A stretch of DNA of 64,000 nucleotides from Plasmopara viticola (Eukaryota > Oomycota > Peronosporomycetes > Peronosporales > Peronosporaceae), in assembly GCA_001695595.3 (NCBI GenBank), contig MBPM02000115.1, forward strand, positions 115,779 through 179,778, written 5' to 3'. Of the stretch, positions 45,064-55,399 are shown in pieces. The notes under the pieces are model-generated. The model was given only the letters and a program-made list of their open reading frames with translations, was not told the origin of the DNA and did no database searches. Within the stretch, counting starts at the first letter, position 1. Each line of letters begins with the position of its first letter. The position numbers and the translations under genes were made by a program.

Positions 45064-46212
45064 ATGCGCGTGCAGTGCCTTCTTCTCGCTGGAGCCAACG
45101 CCTGTCTTGCGCTAAGCTCTGCCCCTCTTTTAAACAACCCGTCCATCGTCTCTACCAACCAAAGTGTAGCCATCTCATACCCCGCCAGTCCCGTTTTAAC
45201 GGACCCAACACAAGGCACGCGGACCCCTCATGTCATTGAAGAGAGGTCGATCCTGGACCACGTGCGCGACCTTCTCTCGTCCGCGGCAGTGCGTCTGGAT
45301 ATTGAGCCAGAGCTCTTATTCGACTTGCTACACGCTGGAACAGGGGAAGGCGACCTGAGCAAGCACACGAGGCTCGTTTTGTGGCTTCAGTATGTTGGAA
45401 AGCTGCTCACGAAGCGAGGACCCGACCGTTTCTTGGTCACTGAAATCTACGCATTGTTGAGTGAAACATACACTGACGCACAGTTAGCGGCGCTCTTCGA
45501 AAAGCTTCGATACGACGTGGTGACGCACGATCTGGCGGAAAGAATGCTCGCTTTGATGCTCTCCACGCCCGTCAAGAGTCCTGGGACGCACGGCACGTGG
45601 CCCGATCCTCACGCTACGCTGCAGCAAGTATTCAAGGAATTGCGTCTTGAAGACGCCAATCTTGTTGACAATATTCTGTTTGCGGGATGGATCCGGTATG
45701 CGATTTCAAATCGAGAAAGAGGAGCGAGACGACATCGAGACCCTGTGATTGACAATGAAAACTTTTACTTTCAAGTTTACACTTTGTTGCGACAGACCAA
45801 GTCAGTGGAAGAGTTGCCAAAAGTGCTGGATCGGCTGCCGTTTGTACCAAGCTTAGAGAGGACGTACCAAGAGTTAGAGCGAGTAGCTAATTGGGAGAAA
45901 GAAACGCACTTTTATCTGCAAGAGAAAGAGCCTCCCACGCCTCAGCAACTCATGGACGCGAAAAAAGTTCCGATTGGTATGAATGTTGATTTTTTCCAGT
46001 GGCTGAGGTACTGCGATGCGTACAAGACGGTGGCAACGAGACGCCACGACGACGAGTATCTTGGCACGTTGGTCGAGTTTTTGGCAAAAGCGACCTCGCT
46101 TCGAGAATTAGTGTCACTCTTTCACTCCATTCGTGACGCTACGGGTTTGACGACGCTTGCCGACGAATTGAGAGCAGTAAGTCTGGCAAAACTGGTGATA
46201 AACAATGCGTAG
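45064..46212 (+). CDS. Secreted WY/LWY-type effector without canonical RxLR, with EER
   Basis: 382 residues, single exon. A signal peptide covers about residues 1-20 (MRVQCLLLAGANACLALSSA). No R-x-L-R is present; RTPH at 53-56 precedes an EER at 59-61, where RxLR-EER proteins carry their translocation signature. The body has repeated helical units with LWLQYV (106-111), FAGWIRYA (206-213), W277 and FFQWLRYC (310-317), as in LWY effectors. It is a clear relative of the RxLR protein at 1-1048: the segments around GW[IL][RK]YA, the following F-Y-x-K/Q-V-Y, and QWLR[FY]C align in order and spacing. An extracellular or host-delivered virulence protein is likely; the target is unknown. Confidence 0.8.
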   Translation: MRVQCLLLAGANACLALSSAPLLNNPSIVSTNQSVAISYPASPVLTDPTQGTRTPHVIEERSILDHVRDLLSSAAVRLDIEPELLFDLLHAGTGEGDLSKHTRLVLWLQYVGKLLTKRGPDRFLVTEIYALLSETYTDAQLAALFEKLRYDVVTHDLAERMLALMLSTPVKSPGTHGTWPDPHATLQQVFKELRLEDANLVDNILFAGWIRYAISNRERGARRHRDPVIDNENFYFQVYTLLRQTKSVEELPKVLDRLPFVPSLERTYQELERVANWEKETHFYLQEKEPPTPQQLMDAKKVPIGMNVDFFQWLRYCDAYKTVATRRHDDEYLGTLVEFLAKATSLRELVSLFHSIRDATGLTTLADELRAVSLAKLVINNA

Positions 46213-48665
46213 AGACTTATGTGGTTTTTACTTATTTTGTGCTTTTTATAAAAATTAAAGTATTACCAGCACCGTGTCGAAATAATTGTAGCGATATTTT
46301 TTACCAAATTGTGAAAAATTCCTTTGCGGCAACCTGAGTGTTATAATAGCCTTTACTTATCATGTCATAGAGTGCGGGCACAAAGTTCTTTGGCCGTTTG
46401 TTGCACCTTTACGAAGCTTTCGACCTGGCTAAGCAACGATTGAGAAAGCAGCAATCTTACGTCTTTGCAACCTGTAGGTGATTTTTACTTGATTTTGCAA
46501 TTAGTGTTAAAAGCGAGGAATGAGATATTCGATTTATACAAAGTCATATCAATTCCTGAAAGAGTAGAAGTACAAGCTGGAGTTTTTCCACTTTCTCGTA
46601 GTTAAAAGTTAGCAACTCTAATGCCAGATTCATTTGACTTTCGCTGCCGCTGCACATTCTCTAAAAAAGCAGACTTAAAAAGTGTCTTCAATCAAAGCAC
46701 ATCTGCAATAAGATGAAGACCATTTAATCATTCCGAAATCCCTATAGATAGGTCGCTAATAGCATCTCAGAACCAATGTAGCATTGCACTACCAGTCTCT
46801 TTTTGTAAAGCAGTGGTGCAATACTCTACTGCTCTCCTTGCTTCGTCGATTCGGATGTATAGTAACCCTTTGCGAAATTCTGCTACTCGCAGTTGGTGAC
46901 ATTTTAATACCCGTCTGTGGAACCCTGTCAGTGACTTGATTTTGACTTATCCACACGTGGTAAATGGTATCTTTAGCATGTTCGGCAGTTGGTGTTGCCA
47001 TTGCTACCTGCTAAAAAAAGGTGTCAAAGCCGTCGTCAAGTCTACCTATGTTTTTTTTTTCGTTTTTTGGGGTCGTGGCTACTTAGAGGAAGCCGTATGC
47101 ATATTGAAAATACGCAATGGTTAGTCGCGTAGATTTGGGCAACCCAAAATTGTCGCCTTATATTTGTCGAAAAAATATATGATCCCCAGTATCACGTAAC
47201 CCTTGTTCATGCCAAGACAAAGAATGATCGAGTGCCTTACTTTCACGACTACTTACTTCTACATTAACCATTGGTCTCACTAAGAACAGTTCATTTTAAA
47301 TAACCACAATCATTTGCCAACGGGAATTCTACAAGCGACTCTTCAAAACCCTCGACAGAAACAGAGATTCGCTTTGTCAATCCCCGTCAGGGCAGCCTTC
47401 TATTGCTTTTTACAGCCAAGGTAGCAGATGTCATTTTGTGCTGCAACACCAAAGTCTGCTGGGACAAAGCTCGGTCTAGTGGACCCACAAACACGCTAAT
47501 TTGGAATCGTGTGGTTAGAAATCGGTGATCCGGAGGAGAGGACGTATATGTGGTCTTGCTTCTTCTAAATAGACATTTACTTTGACTTTTTGTCGCTGGA
47601 ACTGCATCTTAAAAAGTACAAGGCCGTTCTATTTGTGTAGTATTTAACAGCACATTCACCTTGTCAAAGGGTGGCGTCCCGGCAATGGATGTCGCGTACT
47701 TCTTGTGTTTGTTTGCAAGCAAGATTGTGTTTGTTTGCAAGCAAGAGGGCATAAATGCAGTCAAGGCTCGAAGCTTGCCCGAAAAAGTGTTGAGATCAAT
47801 AGTTCTTCCAAGGGCTCCCATGACAAATGTAGTCGTCTGTCTGGTGAAAGATAAGTAATTAGCTCTGCATCTAGTTAAGAGAATGCAAACGCCACACACG
47901 TCTGGTCGTTCATAAGCCATTTCAACCTCCTCGATTCAGTAAACTCGGGTTTGGTTGCTCTTTCTTTATAAGGCAGAGATTTTTTGAAAGGCAAAGACTT
48001 TATGCTCGTCGGCTGCGATCTCGTTGTAAGCACCACCTCCCTGGCTTTAGAAGCTTTTGCAGCCTGAGCCCCGGGGCATCATATCTTCTCATAGAGAATA
48101 ACCGACGCGACAAGCCGTCCTTCATAATCCTTTTGTGTTCGATGTGGGGCCCAAACTTTTAAGGCTCCTTTTTATATAAAACCATCATTTGTAGCACAAA
48201 AGCTTTGTTTTACGTATTAGTCGCTCAAAACATTTCTTTTTAGCGACAAATTTTCATCCCTCATTCGTCGCCATTGTTTCTGGTTGCAAACTAGGCTCTT
48301 GCTTTACAAGGCGAGCCACATAGCAAAAAACGAGGTTACACGAGAGCTGAAGTAATTTCTACTTTTTAGCGGCAATGAAGGTGTGATCAAGTCAAACTTA
48401 ATTCCTCTTCTTACCACTGTGCTGGTACGAGAACCGACGTAGTTCACAATCAAATTCACAATAATCCTTATTGTTACAAACTTTTTCGAATTAGCAACCG
48501 ATAAAGAGATGGAAAGGTAGTCCACGGCCGGCGTATCTTTCATGTCATTCGAATCATCGCTCAAAAAACATCATTAGTCTAAAACATTTAGTACCTATAG
48601 CCTTACTTCCTAAAAAAAGGATAAATTATTCTACTTCAAGTAGCAAATGAGCTAATTTCGGAGTC
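46213..48665. other. Intergenic stretch, no supported gene
   Basis: Only short random-looking frames. It contains a perfect 22-bp tandem duplication at 47703-47746, annotated separately. The first ~100 bp would hold the 3' end signals of the effector gene. Confidence 0.5.
47703..47746. repeat. Perfect 22-bp tandem duplication
   Basis: The unit ttgtgtttgtttgcaagcaa plus ga occurs twice without spacer or mismatch (47703-47724 and 47725-47746). Confidence 0.9.
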
Positions 48666-48690
48666 GTATAAATAGCTTTTCATTACGAGC
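48666..48690 (+). promoter_or_regulatory. TATA-like box and initiator-like site of the basic-protein gene
   Basis: TATAAATAG (48667-48675) is followed closely by TTTTCATTACG (48676-48686), an initiator-like sequence, about 25-30 bp before the ATG at 48711. The two are closer together than in a classical TATA/Inr pair. Confidence 0.35.
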
Positions 48691-48710
48691 ACTCCACCAT
48701 AACACCCAAG

Positions 48711-49476
48711 ATGACTCGAGCAAGCTCGTGCCACGGATTGCTTGATGAACGCCAGCGCAAGTCTCAGTGGCGAGCGCATCGTGCTCGTATCAGCTGCATC
48801 CAGTCCTCCAGCGCCGTGTCCGTCCAAGCTCTTTCGTCTGCTCTAGCCGCCTCTGCCCACCCTCATCGCATCCACCCTAGTCGACACGCAGTCTTCCCGA
48901 CTCGTCACCGACTGGAGCCAAAGCATCATATGCGGGAGCATCTCGCTCGACTTCACCAACTCATCATTGCGAATCCTGCCCTTTTTCACCATGAAAACGA
49001 AATCAACACCATTGTCGTCCCATCTCCAATCCACACTTGTTTACACCACTTGCCAAACACCGTGCCATCCGCATCAAGTCACGCGCTCTATACGCGACGA
49101 TCGGCTACAATGAAGAATAATTTCGTCGAGTCGAATGCATCCACGATGCAACTTGCCATGAATGGCACTTTGGCTGCCAGTCGAGTCCGAGTGCGAGCTC
49201 AGTCGACTATATTACATGAAAACAAGATCCTCACGGAACGTCTTCGTACGACGCGATCAACTATCGACCCCATTGCGCTAAAACGTCATGAAGAGATGCA
49301 TTTCCGTATGCGTGGCATCCGATCTCGACATCGTGCTTTCAAGAAAACGTAAGTTTACACCCTAACCTCAATTTGCAGGTAGGGGCAACAAACATAACAT
49401 TTTTTTTTTAATTTCCCCTAGCTTTCCTACCTATAATTCAACCCCTCCATCCCAATCGCTCGCTCTCATTCGTTGA
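48711..49476 (+). CDS. Unrecognised basic His/Arg-rich protein, probably two exons
   Basis: Exon 1 (48711-49348) encodes a basic, His/Arg/Ser-rich protein without signal peptide or known domain (MREHLARLHQLIIANP is the most structured part). The first frame ends at TAA (213 residues), but that TAA lies inside a strong donor GTAAGT. A 73-bp intron (49349-49421) with a T-rich tract and CCCTAG acceptor would replace the last residues with about 18 others ending LALIR, stop at 49474-49476. The spliced end would overlap the 3' end of the convergent gene at 49431 by 46 bp. The start is supported by TATA/Inr-like sequence. Function unknown. Confidence 0.5.
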
Positions 49477-51326
49477 AATGTCAGTTTGACGGGCAATTGC
49501 GCCATCAAGTTGGTAAAGAATTTAGTTACAACCGACCCCGACCCCTCGAGACCCAACTCCGAGACGTACACATTGCCTACCCGAATCAACACATCTCCGA
49601 CCCGCACCTTTTCAAAACTCGCACACGTACCCCGTTCCGTATTGAGGAGCATGCGCAAAAACAATTGCTCTTGGTTCTGGTCATCAAATTCATATTCGGG
49701 TTCTGTGAAAACCTGGTGCACGGAAAATGCAAATTCACCGACAGTCCACTCCACTTCGTAGAACCGGGTGGTGTCCAAGATAAACGTGGACGAGCCACTC
49801 GACAGATCCGACAAGACGCCAATTGACGGTGGCAAGTGGTTTTTTAAATCCATGGGCTTACGGGATCGGGACCGTCGGACATACGAGGCAATGGACGAAG
49901 TCGGTGGGTTATAATTGCGTGTGGCAACACGAGACGAGCGCGTGGCACAAGGTGCTGGCGTGGACGCCATGGGCCGACTTGTGGTCGAGGATGCCCTTTG
50001 TTCACTTGATGGCACGGGCGACCTGTAATCCGATTGCGAACAATTGCTCGTGCGACCTAGGGCATGGAAGGCTAAGTCTTTGGTAGTTAAGCGAGACGTC
50101 GTACTTTCTTCAAGATCGGAAGCAAGGACCTTGTCCTTGTCCTTGTCCTTGTCCTTGTCTGATACTGAATCCAAATCCCCTTGCAAGAGCTGATCCCTTA
50201 CAATCGCATACTCGGACGGCGAAAAGGCTTCAGCTTCACTGTCAAACTCGTAGCTATCATCTGTATCAAAGGACGTATCATTCTCGTCCAGCTCTTCGGG
50301 TTCCATTTTCCTAGTTGCATCCTCTGGTTTTCCATTCTTTGCCAATTGCTCCAACTTGTTCCCATTTTCTGGTTCTTCACTTGCCACATTTTCTTTGCCA
50401 GCACCTCGTCGCGGCAACACGTTTTGAAAAGCGTTCACTTGGATGTCCGAAGTCGGCGGTGGCTTAATATCGCCACTTCGACGTCCAGACGTCATTGTTT
50501 GTGCCACTTGTTGATAAGCCGATGCTTTAATGGCTGAATTCGGTGGATTGTTGTCATTTGCCACCGAGTGGCGCGTTGCAGTCGTGATTGGCGATGCCAC
50601 TGGCAACTTGTTGCTACGAACGTCACACTGCTGCTTGTACCGTGCTTCTCGTTCCTTCAACTGTTCTTTTCGTCGTTGCCGTTCATCTTGATTGATGCGT
50701 GCTTGCCGCAACTCACTCGTGTCTTCGTATCCTTGGAATCGAACACGAGACGTCGGTGGCCGTGCCACTCCTGAACGCAACGACGAACGTGGCGGATCAT
50801 GTAGTCGTTGAGTGTCGCGTGAACTTGTCGACTCGATTGAAGAGGGTCGCGAGCCCGAGTAGACGAGATATGGCGTCGATAACGGCGGGGGTCCACCATT
50901 CAAAGGGTCCGTGTCCATGTCCGCAAATTTAGACTTGCTCTTGTATTGATGCGGCAAGGGCTTGGCAGAGTGTTGGTAGTGCGCGTGCGGCGTGGCAGAG
51001 TGATGGTGCAAGGGCCCGTGGCGGCGGGACCGCGCGGAGTCCATGCCAACGCTTTTGACAGGGATAGCGCGTTGGCCACTGTCGGACGGCACGTAGCTGC
51101 TCGACGACGTGCGGGCAAGACGACGCTGGGCACGCTCGAGTTTCGAGCGGATCTGGTCCAGCATGGCACGCTCGGCCGTGAGTGGACCGTCGGACGTTGC
51201 GCTGTGACGCGAGGCCACGAGGGAAGCCTTGGTGCTTTGAGACGAGTACATGACGTTTGGAAGTGGGCAAATGGCAATCTGCCACTTTTTGGAGTGGCAA
51301 TGGAAGAAACGTGACATCTCTGCCAT
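49431..51326 (-). CDS. Large disordered protein with C-terminal PDZ-like domain
   Basis: 631 residues. The first ~500 are low-complexity and polar, with a Arg/Glu/Lys helix around 205-232 (RQARINQDERQRRKEQLKER, probable coiled coil), an acidic patch (DENDTSFDTDDSYEFDSEAE) and a DK repeat. The last ~110 residues fold-predict as a PDZ-like beta domain: YEVEWTVGEFAFSVHQVF, then FEKVRVGDVLIRVGN and LPVKLTFQRM. PDZ domains bind C-terminal peptides or scaffold complexes; the partner is unknown. An initiator-like TCATTACCCAT abuts the ATG at 51326, so translation may start at a later Met (Met26, MYSSQSTKAS). The gene is convergent with the one at 48711. Confidence 0.7.
   Translation of the reverse strand: MAEMSRFFHCHSKKWQIAICPLPNVMYSSQSTKASLVASRHSATSDGPLTAERAMLDQIRSKLERAQRRLARTSSSSYVPSDSGQRAIPVKSVGMDSARSRRHGPLHHHSATPHAHYQHSAKPLPHQYKSKSKFADMDTDPLNGGPPPLSTPYLVYSGSRPSSIESTSSRDTQRLHDPPRSSLRSGVARPPTSRVRFQGYEDTSELRQARINQDERQRRKEQLKEREARYKQQCDVRSNKLPVASPITTATRHSVANDNNPPNSAIKASAYQQVAQTMTSGRRSGDIKPPPTSDIQVNAFQNVLPRRGAGKENVASEEPENGNKLEQLAKNGKPEDATRKMEPEELDENDTSFDTDDSYEFDSEAEAFSPSEYAIVRDQLLQGDLDSVSDKDKDKDKDKVLASDLEESTTSRLTTKDLAFHALGRTSNCSQSDYRSPVPSSEQRASSTTSRPMASTPAPCATRSSRVATRNYNPPTSSIASYVRRSRSRKPMDLKNHLPPSIGVLSDLSSGSSTFILDTTRFYEVEWTVGEFAFSVHQVFTEPEYEFDDQNQEQLFLRMLLNTERGTCASFEKVRVGDVLIRVGNVYVSELGLEGSGSVVTKFFTNLMAQLPVKLTFQRMRASDWDGGVEL
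50129..50160. repeat. CTTGTC hexanucleotide repeat inside a coding region
   Basis: About five units of the 6-bp repeat encode alternating Asp-Lys (SDKDKDKDKDK) on the minus strand in the PDZ-like protein. Unit changes keep the reading frame, so length polymorphism would be tolerated. Confidence 0.85.
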
Positions 51327-51861
51327 GGGTAATGAGGGCTGGGGGCGGACCAGGGCAAGTCGTGTCGCGTTTAATTTGCACTTGCTCTTTGTAAGGGCAG
51401 CAGTTAGTGATTAATTATTAATGGCTTTTTATATGTAGCCATCACGGAAAGAGAACGACGATGCGTTTCTTTTCAAAGTTGATGGGAAGAAATGGGACAG
51501 GGTGATGGATGGCGAGGCGTACCACTCGTGCTTGCAATCAAGACACGTAAAGTCAATGACGAGGACGAAAGGGTATTAAGTCAGAAAGGATCTTTCTGAT
51601 ATATTCCCATCCAATGCAATCATTCGATATGACGGGATACGAAAAGTCAGCAAATGCACGTAACGAACGGATGGATTTTCGGAGGGAACGTCGCACGTGA
51701 TGATGGCCTCATAGTAATCTCATCGCGCTGCCTCACCCAAAAACCGCCCAGCAACGAACACTTGCGAGAGCCCCTCGACACGTGCGCTTACGTGTCGCAA
51801 CTCATTGTCGACACTCCTCCGTCAAGGCTACTGTAGCCATGTCCACGCGCCCGTTTTCTCG

Positions 51862-54800
51862 TCACTCACTCTCTTCTTCGCCCTCACTCTCTTCTTCACT
51901 CGCGTCTTCGCTCTCACTCTCTCCTTCACTCTCACTCATTTCTTCACTCTCACTCGTGCGGCGATCTTGGTCCAAGGCCCGTTGAATCTTGGCATCAAAC
52001 TCGCCTGCTTTCTCTTGCATGCGACTCACGGCCGCAGTTTTGCTCCGGCGGGTCGACACGTGACGGCGCAACGTCCTCACCGCGTCTTCCTCGTCACTCT
52101 CACTCTCACTCTCGGACGCCGACGCGGCCAATCGACTCGTTCGCCGCTTCTTTTCCCGTTCTTGCTTCTTTAAAGATTTTTCAACCTCTTGACTCGCTTC
52201 CACCAAGACCTTTGACAAGACACTTGCGCGTTCTTGCACCAATTCATGGGCCCACGCTTGATCCTGTGCCCGTGCGACGTCAGCCTCGTGCAAGGCCGCT
52301 ATAGTGCCCGTCGTGCGCTTCACCATGGCGTCAACACTCCGCAATAACCCCTTTTGCGACGCAAAACACGTGGACGCAATCGCTTGCAAGAGATGCTGGA
52401 ACAAGGCCGCGGACCGCGGTTCCGCGACCGTCACGTCCACGTACGCAAGCATCTTGACGAGCGTCTTCTGGCGCCTCGTCACCAGCTCGGACCGAATCAA
52501 GGGCACCGCTGCAACATTTGCCAATGCCAAGACTTCCAAACACATTGAAATGCCCATCCGATTATGATGCGCACTCGAGCGGTTTTCGCTCCCAAGGCTC
52601 GGCTTCTCGTCGCTCTTCTCGTGAGCAGGTTGACGCAACAACTGCAGCACGTACTTTGCACACGCAGGTAAATCAAACACCGCGTCGCTCTCGACCTTTT
52701 CCATGGATTTCTGCATCAAATGCGTCGCGGCTTCTTCCAAGCGCAAAGCATTCGCCGAAGTCGCAAGCACAAAAGCAGAGAAAAAGAGACTTAGGACCTG
52801 AAGCGATCGCGATTGGAAGCCATGGGCACGCTGTCGTTGCACCTTTTGCAGCTCGGGACAAAAGTACGTCTCGAGGAGAAGGGCCAAGACAGTGATATCG
52901 TCGATCCGATTCATCATAAAGAGACGACAGAACCCTTCGACAATCGTGCTTTGGAGATCCACATCATCGACACTTACGAGCTGTCCTAGACCGATAAAGA
53001 TCGTGTCGAGATCGAGCTTTTCCACACTGCCATTGGCTTCCACCTCGTGCTTTTGCTTGACTTCTCGATCAAGAGCTCGATCGCTATGTTTCTCTTGCTC
53101 TCCTTGATTCGGCGCTTTATTCTCTTGATTCCGTTCGACACTCAGAGCTTCGTCGATCGGATCAGCTTTGACTTGTGGCGTACCAAAGATATGCGGTTGC
53201 AACTTTGTAAAACTAAATGCCATGTCCATGATCGCTTGCACACACGTGTGCTTCACCTCCCTCTCTTCTTCAGGATTGTTCAACGCACGCCAAAAGACAA
53301 CCAAATACCGCTCGGCGAGACGCTTGTCGAGGAGACAATAGAGACCGAGGTTTTCAAGCCCTGCTTCTCTTAACGCCGGGACATCGCTGTCAATGGCAGG
53401 CAAAATGTATCGTCCCATCCCATCGACGATTGGATCGCTCAAGTTGTGCGACGTGAGCTTGAGCAACTGCGCGACAATCTCGAGGCACCGCAGCCAACTC
53501 ACTACTCGTGGATCTTGCAACAGCAATTCCAATGCAGCCATCTCTGTCTGCACCTTGGTGTAGTCTTCCGACTCTGATTCGAGCGTCTCGAGCTGTTTCT
53601 CGAGCTCTTCCAACTTGACTTCCGCAGCTTCCCGGTCTTCGTCGCTTAGTTTGTGCACTTGTGGACCGAAATCAATCGCTGACGACGAGTCTTCGTGCTG
53701 TAACGCTGCTCCATCCGTTTCCACGGCGTCGTACATGTCCGAGACAATCTCCGCCACGACTTGAATAAATTCTTGCTCCGAACTCGACGAATAGATGAAC
53801 GCCAATAACTCCATAATGCCTTTAATCAATTGACTCTCTGTCTCTAAATCCCGCAGCAAGTTTTCTGCCATACACGACGAAGACGCACGTCAACACACGG
53901 AAAAAGACACAAGTACGCACGACAATCCCAAACACAACGTACGCAAGGCATCGAGCAAATTTCGACGTCCTACTTCATCTTGCAAATCCAGTAAATGCCC
54001 CAATTCCAGCAACTGTTGCGCAATGTCGAGCACATTCGTCTCGGCTTTGCACGTTGCCACGAGCATGTTGCTAAACTCGGAAACATTTGGCACTAACGCC
54101 GCCACTTGGTCCATGTCTTTGTCAATCTTTTGATAGTACAAACACTGTTCACGCCAGAAAAAGACGCTTTCGAGCGTAAACGCGTCACTTGTCTTGGACA
54201 TCAATTCCAATGCATTCAAGTCTCCCTTCTTTGGCCCACCACTACGTGATTGCGTCGCGACATGGTGGATGACCAGACGCGCTACTTTTGACCCAATGGC
54301 TGGATGGTCGGCAATAGCCAATGCTTTGAGCAGCAAAAGGGGCGACGAGTCACACGCTGGCAACCATCGAGTCACGACCATTTGTTCACATGCTCTGCGT
54401 ACACGAAGGGATCGATCGTGCAGTCCTTGATCCAGTAAATGGACACGGTCTTTTAAAGCAAGGTCGTTAAAAGCCACGGCCTTGGCAATGGTACCAAACG
54501 CAGCAACCCGAACATCTTCACTTGCGTCACGTATACGAACAAGAAGCTCATCGTGATCAAACGTTGAAGGGATCAAGGTGATTAATGCTGCTTTTCGTAC
54601 ATCCCTATCCAAGAACCCGTGATCAGTGTGACTGAAAAACCATTCAATTAAAAACGTACTTGGACGGATCAGCGACCATGAGGGCGTTCAATTCCCTCGC
54701 AATAGTGTCGTGCCCGTCGGCGTCTTGGAACCGCTTTAATCCGTAGATACTTTGAATCCGCACAGACGTCACTTTATCCTTCAGTCGCGCTAACAAGGTT

Positions 54801-55356
54801 TCTTTAAGTTGCTCCACGAGCTCCTTCCTGTCGGCACAAGTAGAAATGAATACCAGCGCCGTGAGCTATGCATTTCGATCGTCGCGTACTCAATGAACTC
54901 GAGGCGATTGACGATAATCTGGAGCATACGACAAGCCCGAAGCCTGACGCCACGGTCGTCAGCTTTTGTGGCGTCCATGAGTCGCTTGAGCACTTCGAGC
55001 CGTAGTTCCGCCTTGCCTGTGAGTTCTTTACTCTTGCTGCTCGAGCGACGCAAGAAATCGCCCACTAATGAAGCGATGGCAAGCAATACGACGTCACTCA
55101 CCTTTGGAGCGACCAATACTCGAGCGACAGCTAGCCACATTTCGTTTAGAAACAAAACAAACGCCTCTTCCACGACGGTCCGCTTGCCATCTTGCACTTC
55201 GTCGCTAAAAAGCGCATTGAGGCGACGCACGGCCGGGATGAGGGTCCGCTGATGAGTCACACCGGAGGCGTTGCGGAGGTAGCTACTGGCTTCAACTGCT
55301 TGGAGCTGCACGTCCTGAAACACTTGCCGCAGCGTCAACGTCCACTCTACCTCCAT
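51862..55356 (-). CDS. CAP-G: Condensin subunit CAP-G (condensin complex subunit 3), four exons
   Basis: Exons: 55356-54890, 54827-54660, 54604-53943, 53864-51862; introns of 62, 55 and 78 bp, all GT-AG. The sum is 3300 bp, giving 1099 residues, near the family's usual ~1000. The joins restore HEAT-repeat sequence (...NRLEFIE|KELVEQLK..., ...MVADPSK|DVRKAALITL..., ...NLLDALQ|NLLRDLETES...). The Cnd3-type region in exon 4 includes RYLVVFWRALNNPEEEREVK. CAP-G is a HEAT-repeat subunit of condensin, which binds DNA with CAP-H and compacts mitotic chromosomes. The C-terminus is a Ser/Glu-rich acidic tail. MEVEWTLTLRQVF is preferred as start over an in-frame Met 15 codons upstream because it matches the family-like beginning. 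Confidence 0.85.
51865..51960. repeat. Low-complexity CACTCTC-type repeat encoding an acidic tail
   Basis: Degenerate repeats of TCACTCTC on the plus strand encode the Ser/Glu tail (SESEEMSESEGESESED...) at the CAP-G C-terminus. Such tracts are prone to length variation. Confidence 0.75.
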
Positions 55357-55399
55357 TATGCAAGAAAAGTAAGCTGAAAAAGTGATCCAGTGACGGAAC

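Noticed and set aside
48711..49034. Minus-strand frames over the basic-protein gene
   Set aside because: Short shadow frames with no start context; the plus-strand frame has TATA and initiator-like sequence upstream.
53865..53942. MAENLLRDLE... at 53871 as the start of a separate 669-residue gene
   Set aside because: The ATG lies inside an intron with a good acceptor; splicing joins ...NLLDALQ to NLLRDLETES in frame as part of CAP-G.
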